A DNA stretch of 64,000 bases from Bacillus thuringiensis (GCF_022095615.2 NZ_CP155559.1:4548501-4612500), one strand, 5' to 3'; counted from the stretch's first letter, positions 9,060 to 17,952 are shown. Made by a program: numbers and translations. Notes: a model not told the origin generated them from the letters alone.

Positions 9060-9816
9060 CAGCCATACCTCCAGAAATAGAAGACATTACGTCAACGACT
9101 TGTTGGAAGAACTGTTTACGCGTTAACTCGCCGCGGTGCAATTCTTTATATAACTCACCATCTTTAATGAAAATAACTCGTTTACAATAACTCGCCGCAA
9201 ACGCATCATGCGTTACCATTAAAATTGTAGAATTATCATATTCATTTAACGACTTCATACTTTCAAGTAAATCTGTTGCAGATTTAGAATCAAGCGCTCC
9301 AGTTGGCTCGTCCCCGAAAATCATACTTGGATTCGTAACGATTGCACGTGATGCCGCGCATCTTTGCTTCTGTCCACCAGATACTTGATATGGAAACTGA
9401 CTCAAAATATGATCAATACCAAATTTCTTTGAGATTTCAAGAACGCGGCGATCAATTTCATTTGCCTTTACTTTCGATAACGCAAGAGGTAACGCAATGT
9501 TCTCTTTTACCGTTAACGTATCTAATAAGTTATAATCTTGGAAAATGAAACCTAAATGATCGCGGCGGAATAACGCTAACTTATCATCATTCATTTTCAC
9601 GATATCTTTTCCATCAATTAAAATTTCACCGTTCGTCGCATTATCAATTGTAGAAAGAACGTTTAGTAAAGTCGTCTTACCCGAACCAGAAGGTCCCATA
9701 ATTCCAACAAACTCACCTTCTTTTACTTGTAAGTTAATACCTTTTAACGCTGCAAATTTATTACCACCCGTGTCATATACTTTTTCAATATTTTTTGCTT
9801 CTAACACTGTTTTCAT
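9046..9816 (-). CDS. BceA-type ABC transporter ATP-binding protein
   Basis: The 256-aa ATPase carries Walker A GPSGSGKTT, Q-loop FQDYNLLDT, the ABC signature VSGGQKQR, Walker B with IFGDEPTGALD, and the switch histidine in VTHDAFAA. This is the MacB/Bce subgroup. I place the start at the ATG at 9816, where GAGGG sits eight bases upstream; an ATG at 9831 in frame is less likely. It energises the permease encoded just downstream. A TNACA-N4-TGTAA box lies 87 bases upstream of the start. Confidence 0.9.
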   Translation of the reverse strand: MKTVLEAKNIEKVYDTGGNKFAALKGINLQVKEGEFVGIMGPSGSGKTTLLNVLSTIDNATNGEILIDGKDIVKMNDDKLALFRRDHLGFIFQDYNLLDTLTVKENIALPLALSKVKANEIDRRVLEISKKFGIDHILSQFPYQVSGGQKQRCAASRAIVTNPSMIFGDEPTGALDSKSATDLLESMKSLNEYDNSTILMVTHDAFAASYCKRVIFIKDGELYKELHRGELTRKQFFQQVVDVMSSISGGMADDLI

Positions 9817-9902
9817 CTCGACATCCCTCATTTCTTCTATTCTCTATCTTCAACTATATACACTCTCTACTCTTGCCACTATCGATGTTTCTTACACAAA
9901 CA

Positions 9903-9916
9903 TGACAGTTATGTAA
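9903..9916. promoter_or_regulatory. BceR-type operator candidate
   Basis: TGACAGTTATGTAA matches the TNACA-N4-TGTAA consensus reported for BceR-type regulators. It lies 87 bases upstream of the BceA-like start, a normal operator position. Confidence 0.6.
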
Positions 9917-10020
9917 GGCACATAAGTAAAGACATCAAAAAGTTAACGTAATGTATCAAAGTACTTTGTTACTATAACATTGGGATATCATGCCATCCAT
10001 TCATTCTCCTTACAGGAACA

Positions 10021-10034
10021 TTACAATTTTGTAA
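10021..10034. promoter_or_regulatory. Second BceR-type operator candidate
   Basis: TTACAATTTTGTAA is a perfect palindromic match to TNACA-N4-TGTAA. It lies 90 bases upstream of the truncated AraC gene and 205 upstream of the BceA-like start, so it may serve the plus-strand transcript or act as a second site. Confidence 0.5.
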
Positions 10035-10123
10035 GGTACAAAATGTACCCTACAAAGTTGTGCACGAAATGTCGGATGGAGCTATTTCGTTCCTGCTATT
10101 CTATGTACAGAGGAGGTCATAAT

Positions 10124-10231
10124 ATGGATTCACTTACAAATATGAATGCGGCAATGCAGTATATTGAAGATAAACTTACACACGAAATTCATTTTAAAGA
10201 AGTGATAAAAATAAAAGCAGCTTTTCCATGA
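10124..10231 (+). pseudogene. Truncated AraC-type regulator, first 35 codons only
   Basis: A strong RBS (AGGAGG, seven bases before ATG) leads into MDSLTNMNAAMQYIEDKL, followed by THEIHFKEV. This is the usual N-terminus of AraC regulators with a C-terminal effector (GyrI-like) domain, in which the first helix-turn-helix continues from this point. Here the frame runs into the hairpin at 10211-10250 after 35 residues, and neither the rest of the HTH nor any effector domain follows. It is best read as the 5' remnant of a gene lost by deletion. Confidence 0.6.
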
Positions 10232-10250
10232 AAGGAAAAGCTGCTTTTAT
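10211..10250. terminator. 17-bp bidirectional terminator
   Basis: Arms 10211-10227 and 10234-10250 are perfect complements, with A-rich and T-rich flanks on both sides. It ends exactly at the stop codon of the SdpI-like gene on the minus strand and overlaps the AraC remnant. Confidence 0.85.
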
Positions 10251-10886
10251 TTACATTTTTAATTCTTTTTTATAAGCAACATATGAATAGCCCATCGTTA
10301 ATCCTACCGCCCCAATAATAATTCCTATCATTAAGAAGGCTTTCCATGCTGCCGGTGCAAAAATACTTAAAATCATAATAACACCTAATACAACAAACAC
10401 CTTTCCACTAAAACGGTGCGTCTTTCTCCACACTTCTTCGTTACTTAACGTCCACGGTGTTTTTATACCTACAAAGTAATTTGGTTTACATTGTGGTAAA
10501 TAGTTTCCGATGACTATAAATAAAAGGCCAACAAGAATATACGGTGTACTATTCATCGGAATGTCATAACCTAATCCTACCCCAATCACAAGCATGTTTA
10601 CTAAAAATAATACCACTAATACGCTATAATTCATTATCATATAACTTCTAGAAAACTTATCGTAATTCTTTTTCTTAGGATCAATTTTAGGGGTAACTGT
10701 CAATAAAACATAAGTGAAAATCATAATTCCAAGTAGCAACAGCATTGCATTAAATTTGGAAGCAAAGCCATTCACACCTTCAGTCCCCCAATGAACTGCC
10801 ATTGTGCCAGGCAAATTCGGCCAGGCAAATGCCCAAGCTAAACAAGTTATAATAATTAATAAGATTGCAAAAAGATGTTTTCTCAT
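10251..10886 (-). CDS. SdpI-like immunity membrane protein
   Basis: The 211-aa protein has about six hydrophobic segments. The first part shows the DUF1648 pattern (AWPNLPGTMAVHWG, with conserved P and H-W-G) and the second part the SdpI pattern (GNYLPQCKPNYFVGIKTPWTL). In B. subtilis SdpI gives immunity to the SdpC cannibalism toxin and captures the repressor SdpR at the membrane. The start ATG overlaps the end of the ArsR-type gene by four bases, as in sdpRI. No SdpC-like toxin gene is present in the window, so the pair may protect against toxins of neighbours. Confidence 0.85.
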   Translation of the reverse strand: MRKHLFAILLIIITCLAWAFAWPNLPGTMAVHWGTEGVNGFASKFNAMLLLLGIMIFTYVLLTVTPKIDPKKKNYDKFSRSYMIMNYSVLVVLFLVNMLVIGVGLGYDIPMNSTPYILVGLLFIVIGNYLPQCKPNYFVGIKTPWTLSNEEVWRKTHRFSGKVFVVLGVIMILSIFAPAAWKAFLMIGIIIGAVGLTMGYSYVAYKKELKM

Positions 10887-11155
10887 TTCCCCTCTTCCCC
10901 CTTATTCGTAAACGTAAACACCCAAGTCAACAAATCTTGAAATACAGTTGTATTCAAAGAGTACATAACGAATTGCCCTTTCTTTTCATCTTGAATAAGT
11001 TCAGCATTTTTAAGTGCGTTTAAGTGGTGTGAAATACTTGGCTTTGTCATATTAAAATGTTCAGCAATTTCCCCAGCGGTTAAATCACTTTCTTTTAATA
11101 AATCTAAAATCTTTCGCCTTGTTGGATCTGCTAATGCTTTGAATGCTTGATTCAA
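10883..11155 (-). CDS. ArsR family repressor, SdpR-like
   Basis: The product is a winged-helix protein of about 90 aa: FKALADPTRRKILDLLK, then GEIAEHFNMTKPSISHHLN as the recognition region. It lacks the metal-binding cysteines of ArsR/SmtB. I prefer the TTG at 11155, because AGGAAG lies seven bases upstream and the protein then begins like SdpR; an in-frame GTG at 11173 would lie upstream of that RBS. It should repress its own sdpRI-like operon through the palindrome at 11183-11202 until SdpI sequesters it. Confidence 0.82.
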   Translation of the reverse strand: MNQAFKALADPTRRKILDLLKESDLTAGEIAEHFNMTKPSISHHLNALKNAELIQDEKKGQFVMYSLNTTVFQDLLTWVFTFTNKGEEGK

Positions 11156-11182
11156 TGTCTTTCTTCCTTTCACTAATTAGAC

Positions 11183-11202
11183 ATTTAGATATTTATCTAA
11201 AT
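11183..11202. promoter_or_regulatory. 9-2-9 palindromic operator upstream of the SdpR-like gene
   Basis: ATTTAGATA at 11183-11191 and its exact complement at 11194-11202 are separated by two bases. Position, 28 bases before the TTG start, and symmetry suit a dimeric ArsR-type repressor. Confidence 0.65.
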
Positions 11203-11362
11203 CTTAAAATGATTTCAGTTAATTGTCAATTATACATACGCCCTTTTTACTTTTCACGCTTTTGACCTATACTGTTTACTAGCTTATCTTTCAACATAAT
11301 GAAAAGACTTGAAACACATGATACACTATAGCTACAATTGTTTTTTTAGGAGGAATATACAT

Positions 11363-12058
11363 ATGTATAAAATTTTAATCGTTGAAGACGATCCAAATAT
11401 TTCATCATTACTACAATCTCACATTCAAAAGTATGGCTATGAAGCTGTTGTTGCAGAGAACTTCGATGATATTATGGAATCGTTTAACGCTGTAAAGCCA
11501 CATCTTGTTTTACTTGATGTAAACTTACCGAAATTCGATGGGTTCTACTGGTGCCGCCAAATTCGTCATGAATCTACTTGTCCTATTATTTTCATTTCAG
11601 CACGTGCTGGTGAGATGGAACAAATTATGGCGATTGAAAGCGGTGCGGATGATTATATTACAAAACCGTTCCACTATGACGTTGTAATGGCAAAAATTAA
11701 AGGTCAATTACGCCGTATTTACGGTGATTATGCGCCAAATATTTCTGAACGTATCGTTGAAGTAGAAGGACTAAAATTATTCCCAGAACGTCCAGAAATT
11801 CATTTTGGATCTGAGCAAGTTCTTTTAACGAAGAAAGAAGCTATTTTAGCAGAAATGTTATTATCTAAATTCCCGCGTACGGCGAGCCGTGAAGATTTAT
11901 TAGCTGCCCTTTGGGATGACGAGAGCTTCGTTGAAGAAAATACATTAAACGTAAACATCACGCGTCTTCGTAAAAAATTCAATGAGCTTGGTATTGAAAA
12001 TGCTATTGAAACAGTACGTGGACTTGGGTATCGTTTTAACGCAACTTGGAGTGAATAA
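11363..12058 (+). CDS. BceR-like response regulator
   Basis: The 231-aa product is an OmpR-type regulator with acidic residues E8-D9-D10, phospho-acceptor Asp52 (LVLLDVNLPKFDG), Lys in ITKPF, and a C-terminal winged helix ending ETVRGLGYRFN. The length and the LDVNLP motif fit the BceR subgroup. Start ATG 11363 follows AGGAGG with an eight-base gap; an upstream in-frame ATG at 11309 has no RBS. The kinase gene starts two bases after the stop. It likely binds the TNACA-N4-TGTAA boxes near 9903 and 10021. Confidence 0.9.
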   Translation: MYKILIVEDDPNISSLLQSHIQKYGYEAVVAENFDDIMESFNAVKPHLVLLDVNLPKFDGFYWCRQIRHESTCPIIFISARAGEMEQIMAIESGADDYITKPFHYDVVMAKIKGQLRRIYGDYAPNISERIVEVEGLKLFPERPEIHFGSEQVLLTKKEAILAEMLLSKFPRTASREDLLAALWDDESFVEENTLNVNITRLRKKFNELGIENAIETVRGLGYRFNATWSE

Positions 12059-12060
12059 GC

Positions 12061-13083
12061 ATGAAGCTATTTTTACGTGATCATTTTGCATTTTTTCTAC
12101 TGTACGTATTAAACTTCGGTATCATCTTCGTTCTTTATGATGCAGTAGATGGATTCCAAAACAATAAATTTTACTTCGTCGTTTTAAGTTTATATTTATT
12201 CATTTGTTTCCTCGCTTATCGTTACGTTCGCAATCGTAGAATGTACCATAGATTAAGTGAGCAACCAGAAAAAATGGAAGATGCGTTTATTGAAAGAGCA
12301 ACTGCTCCGATGCCTCACGGTGTAAATGAACTCGTGCGCACACAATATCGTCTATTCCAAAAAGAACTACAATCGTACGAAGTAAAACAACAAGAACATC
12401 AATTGTTTATTAATCACTGGGTGCATCAAATGAAGACACCTGTTTCTGTTATGCAACTTATGGTGCTCGAAATGGAAGATGAACATTTAATTCCAAAGTT
12501 TAAGCAGGAATTAGATCGTCTGAACCAAGGGCTTGATATGGCTTTATACATGGCAAGATTAAATAACTTCCATGAAGACTTCCATGTCGAGACGATTTCA
12601 TTAAAAGATACGGTAACAAAAAATATTAATGGGTTAAAAGAACTATTCATTCGAAACGGAGTCTTCCCTGTTTTAGAAGTACATTCTGATTTAAAGATTG
12701 CTTCTGATGCAAAATGGCTAAAATTTATCATCTATCAGTTAATGACAAATGCCGTTCGTTACTCAGGTGAGCGTGGAAAGAAAGTCTTCTTATCTGCTTA
12801 TCGAAATGGAAAAGATATTATTTTAGAAGTTCGTGATGAAGGCGTAGGTATTCCGCAAGAAGATATTCGAAGAGTATTTGAACCATTTTACACTGGAAAA
12901 AACGGTCGTGCATTCGGAGAATCCACTGGTATGGGGCTTTATATTGTAAGTAAAATTTGTGACTATTTAGGACACTCTGTCAAACTAGATTCTGAAGTTG
13001 GGAAAGGAACGACGATTAAAATCATCTTCCACAACGCTGCAAATAATCAAGTAGAACATGCGGAGAAGGTGACCGAAGCATGA
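12061..13083 (+). CDS. BceS-like intramembrane-sensing histidine kinase
   Basis: The 340-aa product has two transmembrane helices (about residues 9-27 and 36-54) joined by fewer than ten extracellular residues, the hallmark of intramembrane-sensing kinases that rely on a BceAB transporter for detection. The phospho-acceptor motif is WVHQMKTPVSV (His122), followed by an ATPase domain with DEGVGIP and STGMGLYIV. It forms a cistron with the regulator just upstream. Three permeases and one ATPase follow, so the sensing partner may be any of these or the pair at 7110-9816. Confidence 0.9.
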   Translation: MKLFLRDHFAFFLLYVLNFGIIFVLYDAVDGFQNNKFYFVVLSLYLFICFLAYRYVRNRRMYHRLSEQPEKMEDAFIERATAPMPHGVNELVRTQYRLFQKELQSYEVKQQEHQLFINHWVHQMKTPVSVMQLMVLEMEDEHLIPKFKQELDRLNQGLDMALYMARLNNFHEDFHVETISLKDTVTKNINGLKELFIRNGVFPVLEVHSDLKIASDAKWLKFIIYQLMTNAVRYSGERGKKVFLSAYRNGKDIILEVRDEGVGIPQEDIRRVFEPFYTGKNGRAFGESTGMGLYIVSKICDYLGHSVKLDSEVGKGTTIKIIFHNAANNQVEHAEKVTEA

Positions 13084-13100
13084 TCGTGACATATGCTAGC

Positions 13101-13136
13101 AAAATGTATGAGAACTTACTCTCATACATTTTTTGC
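13101..13136 (+). terminator. Terminator after the BceS-like gene
   Basis: Arms 13101-13112 and 13121-13132 pair perfectly and are followed by six T residues. It separates the signalling genes from the permease cluster, so the cluster is fed by read-through or by its own promoter. Confidence 0.8.
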
Positions 13137-13147
13137 AATAAAACTAC

Positions 13148-13176
13148 ATATGTGCCTGCTAACGGGAGGCACATAT
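13148..13176 (+). promoter_or_regulatory. Hairpin that covers the RBS of the first permease
   Basis: Arms 13148-13157 and 13167-13176 are perfect 10-bp complements. The right arm overlaps the GGGAGG Shine-Dalgarno (13164-13169) and ends one base before the ATG at 13178. It follows directly on the terminator, which suggests translational control. Confidence 0.6.
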
Positions 13177-13177
13177 T

Positions 13178-15157
13178 ATGACATTTTGGCAATTTGCATT
13201 TAAAAATGTAACGCGCAACTCAAGAGCTTATTTTGCTTACTTTATAAGCAGTTCCTTTTCGATTGCTGTTTTCTTTTCGTTCGCTGTTTATTTGTTTCAT
13301 CCGAAATTACAAAATTTCAGTATGATCTCTGAAGTTTCAGGATTAATGATGTTTTCAGAAGTTGTTATTGTTTTGTTCTCGTTCTTTTTTCTACTCTATT
13401 CAATTGGATCGTTTTTAAAAGTTCGTAAAAAGCAATTTGGTATTTTAACTATTTTAGGTATATCAAAAAAACAATTACACCGACTCGTTTTCACTGAAAA
13501 TATGTTAATTGGTATTTTATCTATCTTTTTCGGTATGCAGTTTGGACTTGTCTTTTCGCAGTTTTTCTTATTAGTAACAGCGAAAATTACACATCTACCA
13601 GGGATATATTTATATCCCCCTACGAATGCTTTCATTTTAACAACGATTGTGTTTCTTAGTCTCTTTATCGTTGTATCTTCATTTACACCGATGCTAATTC
13701 GTACGAAAAAAACAGTACATCTTTTACAAGCTAATAGTGGCAAACAAAAAGTAAGAAAACCATCCATATTCGTCTCTCTATTTGGTGCTATCTGTTTATT
13801 AGGTGGTTATATTTTAGCGGCAAACCCTAAATATTTCTTCTCAATAAATCCGCAAGTAGGCGTTATATATATGGTTTCAAGTATTTTTGTGATTCCAACA
13901 CTCGTTACAATCGGAACATATTTTTTCTTTTCTCAAATTAGTTTCTTACTTATTTATATTTTAAAGAAAAGAAGAACGTTTTATATGAAACGGATTAATA
14001 TGCTTTGGATTTCGGATTTAGCAAGCCGCATCCGAACGAATATTAATATGCTATTTATTGTAGCGATGCTATCTACAATTGCTTTCACAATGATTACGTT
14101 CCTATATGGAGTCGGAAAGTTTACAAAGCTAGAGGTTACGCGAAGCTCACCTTTTCCATTCTCTTATTTTTCTTATGACGCAAATCCTTTTGTGGACGAT
14201 CATTTAAATTGGCTTGAACAACAATTGCAAAAAGAGAATTTCTCTTATAAAAAAATAAAGGCTGATTTATATGAAACACCACTGAAAGAAGATAAAGGTA
14301 TAACAGCTTATAATGACATATATGCAATGAAACAAAGTGACTATAACAAACTTGCAGCTTCCTTACGAATGAAACAACTATTCATGGACGAAAATGAAGC
14401 ATATGTCTTAACAGGTAATGCTTATATAACCTTATTCAGCGAGTTTGAGCCAAGTTACAATAGAAAGTCTATTACGCTTTCTAGCACAAATACGATATTA
14501 CAAGTAAAGGGCTATGAACAAGTAGGGGCCATTCCCTCTAACTTTTCATATCAAACTTTAATTTTACCTGATGTTGTTGTAAACAACTTACCAAGTACAA
14601 CAAAGCGTGTATCAGCGTACAATTATAACGTACAAAACTGGGAAAAGACGTATGAAATTGCTAATGGTTTTATGAAAAAAATACAAAAAGATCGAGAGGC
14701 ATTCCAATACGAAGGCCCCCTTATACGCTCCTATGAATCAGCAGACTCATTATATAGAATTACATCAGGAAGTGCTGCATACTTCCTAATCGGGACATTC
14801 TTAGGTGTCATTTTCTTTATTGGAGCAGGTAGCGTTCTTTATTTCAGAATGTATACGGATTTAACGAACGAACAAGAAAAATATGTAGCAATTTCAAAAA
14901 TTGGTGTAACAGATGCAGAGATGAAAAAATCTGCAACCATTCAACTTAGTATTTTATTTTTCGTTCCGTACATTATGGCATCCATTCATACAATGTTCGC
15001 AACGAAAATGCTACAAGATGTAATTGGTTTATCTCTGTTCAAAGAAATTTCAGCTGTTCTTATTATTTTTGGCGTCGTTGAAATTGTATTTTTCTTATTC
15101 ATTCGTTCGCTTTATATGCAAAAATTATCACAGTATACGAATGGACAAATTATTTAA
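13178..15157 (+). CDS. BceB-type permease, paralogue 1 of 3
   Basis: The 659-aa protein starts MTFWQFAFKNVTRN, shared with the genes at 15225 and 17949. It has a helix near residues 20-38, further helices to about 300, a large extracellular loop at about 320-525 and three closing helices with GTFLGVIFFIGAGSVLYFRMY. The N- and C-terminal helices are very similar to the next paralogue, whereas the extracellular loop differs more. This pattern suggests duplication followed by divergence of the ligand-contact part. Start: ATG with GGGAGG eight bases upstream, but in a hairpin. Confidence 0.88.
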   Translation: MTFWQFAFKNVTRNSRAYFAYFISSSFSIAVFFSFAVYLFHPKLQNFSMISEVSGLMMFSEVVIVLFSFFFLLYSIGSFLKVRKKQFGILTILGISKKQLHRLVFTENMLIGILSIFFGMQFGLVFSQFFLLVTAKITHLPGIYLYPPTNAFILTTIVFLSLFIVVSSFTPMLIRTKKTVHLLQANSGKQKVRKPSIFVSLFGAICLLGGYILAANPKYFFSINPQVGVIYMVSSIFVIPTLVTIGTYFFFSQISFLLIYILKKRRTFYMKRINMLWISDLASRIRTNINMLFIVAMLSTIAFTMITFLYGVGKFTKLEVTRSSPFPFSYFSYDANPFVDDHLNWLEQQLQKENFSYKKIKADLYETPLKEDKGITAYNDIYAMKQSDYNKLAASLRMKQLFMDENEAYVLTGNAYITLFSEFEPSYNRKSITLSSTNTILQVKGYEQVGAIPSNFSYQTLILPDVVVNNLPSTTKRVSAYNYNVQNWEKTYEIANGFMKKIQKDREAFQYEGPLIRSYESADSLYRITSGSAAYFLIGTFLGVIFFIGAGSVLYFRMYTDLTNEQEKYVAISKIGVTDAEMKKSATIQLSILFFVPYIMASIHTMFATKMLQDVIGLSLFKEISAVLIIFGVVEIVFFLFIRSLYMQKLSQYTNGQII

Positions 15158-15224
15158 AACAAACTTGATGAAAAGAGTATTTCTTATGCTTTTCTCATCT
15201 TCACCCCATTAGGAGGCTAGGTGA

Positions 15225-17180
15225 ATGACATTTTGGCAGTTTGCATTTAAAAACGTGACGCGGAACGCCAGAGCTTATTTCGCCTATTTTGTAAGCAGTG
15301 CGTTCTCCATCGCAATCTTTTTCTCATTTGCAGTTTATTTATTTCATCCTAAATTGCATATGACAGACGTGAATTATTCTCTGAACATATTAATGACAAT
15401 TTCAGAAGTTGTCATTGTGTTCTTTTCATTTTTCTTTTTACTGTATTCAATCGGTACGTTTTTAAAAGTACGAAAAAAACAGTTCGGGATTTTAACAGTA
15501 CTTGGCATATCTCAAAAACAATTAAAACGACTCATATTTATAGAAAATATGTTAATTGGTGCTCTTTCTATATTTTTTGGCATTCAACTTGGAGTCGTCT
15601 TTTCACAGTTCTTTTTATTAGTTACCGCCAAAATTACACACGTACCTGGTTTATATTTATATCCGCCTACAAGTGCTATCGTTTTAACTATCATCATCTT
15701 TCTTGGGCTCTTCATTCTCGTATCATCTTTTACACCGATGCTCATTCGTACGAGAAAAGCTGTACGACTTTTAAAAGAAGGAAAACAACAAAAAGAAAGA
15801 AAAGCATCCGTGCTCATCTCTCTATTTGGTGCGACGTGTTTAATATCTGGATATGCGTTAGCCGCAAATCCGCTGTATTTTATGTCGCTAGGTGACATCA
15901 TTGGGCTTTTATATGCCGTCTCTAGTATATTTGTCATTCCATCGCTTATTGCAGCTGGAACATACTTTTTCTTTTCACAAATTAGTTTTTTACTTATTCG
16001 TATTTTAAAAACTCGAAGAAAGTTTTATATGAAACGAATTAATATGCTTTGGATTTCGGATTTAGCAGCGCGCATTCGGACAAACATTAACATGCTTTTT
16101 ATTGTAGCGATGCTATCGACGCTCGCTTTTACAATGATTACATTCTTATATGGATTCGGTAAGTTTACAAAATTTGATGAAATTAGGAAAAATCCTTTCC
16201 CGTTTACTTATTTATCTCATACTGAAAATACGTTAGCTGATGAACATTTAAACTGGTTAGAACAAAAATTTAATGAAGAGCACTTTACTTATACAAAATT
16301 TAAAACGGATATATATGAAGTATCTTCAGCTGAAGATACCACGCAGCTCTATTATGCCATTAAACAAAGTGACTATAATGTACTTGCTAAGGCTTTAAAT
16401 TGGGAAACACTCACGGTGAATAAGAATGAATCTTATATTCTTATGAAAGACTTAGATGATCAGGTTATTGGAACGCTTCATAATCAAGAAAAGAAAAATA
16501 CTCTTACACTTACTCAAAACAATTTACAACTACAAGTGAAAGAATATAAAGGTTATAACCCATTCCCAAATCGCTTAATATACCAATTGCTCATACTATC
16601 TGATGAAAATGTAGAAGCATTATCCACCGTTTCAAAACAAATGAGTGTATATAGCTTTAAAGTTTACGATTGGGAAAAAGCACATAACATCGGTTCGGCA
16701 TTTACAACAAAAATTTATAATGAAAGTGACGCGATCAAAGCAGAGCATCCTCCTTTCCACGCAAGTGAAGCGAGTGATTCTCTATATAAAGCAAAATTAA
16801 ATGTCGCTTCGTTCTTCTTAATTGGTACTTTCCTAGGAGTTATTTTCTTTATCGGTGCTGGTAGTGTTCTTTACTTCCGAATGTATACAGATTTAACAAA
16901 TGAGCAAGAAAAGTATGTAACGATTACAAAAATTGGTTTAACAGCAGCTGAGATGAAACGTTCAGCGACAATTCAGCTTGCTATTTTATTCTTTGTTCCA
17001 TACATTATGGCATCGATCCATACGATGTTTGCCACAAAGATGCTACAAGACATATTACATCTCTCGTTCTTCGCTGAAATTACAGTCGTACTTATGATTT
17101 TTGGAACAGTTGAAATTTTATTTTTCCTTTTAATTCGTTCCTTTTATATGCAAAAATTATCACAGCACATTAAGTTTTAA
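15225..17180 (+). CDS. BceB-type permease, paralogue 2 of 3
   Basis: The 651-aa protein is closely related to the product of 13178-15157, with the same opening MTFWQFAFKNVTRN and closing SFYMQKLSQHIKF. The helical parts align nearly without gaps and the extracellular loop at about residues 320-520 is more variable. Start ATG follows AGGAGG. It lies 67 bases after paralogue 1 and 19 bases before the ATPase. One of the three permeases presumably pairs with that ATPase, and all could share it. Confidence 0.88.
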   Translation: MTFWQFAFKNVTRNARAYFAYFVSSAFSIAIFFSFAVYLFHPKLHMTDVNYSLNILMTISEVVIVFFSFFFLLYSIGTFLKVRKKQFGILTVLGISQKQLKRLIFIENMLIGALSIFFGIQLGVVFSQFFLLVTAKITHVPGLYLYPPTSAIVLTIIIFLGLFILVSSFTPMLIRTRKAVRLLKEGKQQKERKASVLISLFGATCLISGYALAANPLYFMSLGDIIGLLYAVSSIFVIPSLIAAGTYFFFSQISFLLIRILKTRRKFYMKRINMLWISDLAARIRTNINMLFIVAMLSTLAFTMITFLYGFGKFTKFDEIRKNPFPFTYLSHTENTLADEHLNWLEQKFNEEHFTYTKFKTDIYEVSSAEDTTQLYYAIKQSDYNVLAKALNWETLTVNKNESYILMKDLDDQVIGTLHNQEKKNTLTLTQNNLQLQVKEYKGYNPFPNRLIYQLLILSDENVEALSTVSKQMSVYSFKVYDWEKAHNIGSAFTTKIYNESDAIKAEHPPFHASEASDSLYKAKLNVASFFLIGTFLGVIFFIGAGSVLYFRMYTDLTNEQEKYVTITKIGLTAAEMKRSATIQLAILFFVPYIMASIHTMFATKMLQDILHLSFFAEITVVLMIFGTVEILFFLLIRSFYMQKLSQHIKF

Positions 17181-17199
17181 AAATAGAAAGGTGATTACT

Positions 17200-17952
17200 A
17201 TGGAAGAAGTATTACACATCAAAAACGTCTCAAAAGTGTATGAGGGGAAAGTCCCCCATACCGCTTTAAAAAATATAAATTTACATGTAGATAAAGGTGA
17301 GTTTGTTGCAATTATGGGGCCGTCTGGGAGCGGGAAATCTACGTTTTTAAACGTTATTTCCACAATTGATTCTCCTACTTCTGGTGATGTCGTTATTAAC
17401 GGAAAAAAACCGCATACATTTCGTAGAGAAAAGTTAGCTATTTTCCGCCGACAAGAGTTAGGATTTGTTTTCCAAAACTTTAACCTACTAGATACACTAA
17501 CAATCGGCGAAAATATCGTACTACCTTTAACATTAGATAATGTTCCATTAAAAGAAATGGACGAAAAGCTTGATCACATTTCAAAAAAACTTGGAATTGA
17601 TCATATTTTAGACAAGCGTATTTTTGAAGTTTCTGGGGGACAAGCACAGCGTACCGCAGTAGCACGTGCTGTGATTCATCATCCGTCTCTTTTACTAGCT
17701 GATGAACCGACAGGAAACTTGGACTCAAAAGCAGCTATTGATGTAATGGAGTTATTTACGAAGTTAAACAAAGAAGAAGATGCAACAATTTTAATGGTTA
17801 CACACGATCCGTTTGCAGCAAGTTATTGTAACCGCGTCATTTTCATTAAAGATGGCGAGCTTTACAACGAACTACACCGCGGACTATATCGCGAGAAATT
17901 TTATCAAGAAATTTTAGATGTTTTAGCATTATTAGGAGGAAGACGTGGATGA
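17200..17952 (+). CDS. BceA-type ABC transporter ATP-binding protein, shared by three permeases
   Basis: The 250-aa ATPase has Walker A GPSGSGKST, ABC signature VSGGQAQR, Walker B LLLADEPTGNLD and switch His in VTHDPFAA. I take the ATG at 17200, five bases after AAAGGTGA; an in-frame GTG at 17191 lies within that RBS. The stop overlaps the start of the third permease (ATGA), a coupling typical of bceAB pairs. It is the only ATPase for three adjacent permeases. Confidence 0.9.
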   Translation: MEEVLHIKNVSKVYEGKVPHTALKNINLHVDKGEFVAIMGPSGSGKSTFLNVISTIDSPTSGDVVINGKKPHTFRREKLAIFRRQELGFVFQNFNLLDTLTIGENIVLPLTLDNVPLKEMDEKLDHISKKLGIDHILDKRIFEVSGGQAQRTAVARAVIHHPSLLLADEPTGNLDSKAAIDVMELFTKLNKEEDATILMVTHDPFAASYCNRVIFIKDGELYNELHRGLYREKFYQEILDVLALLGGRRG

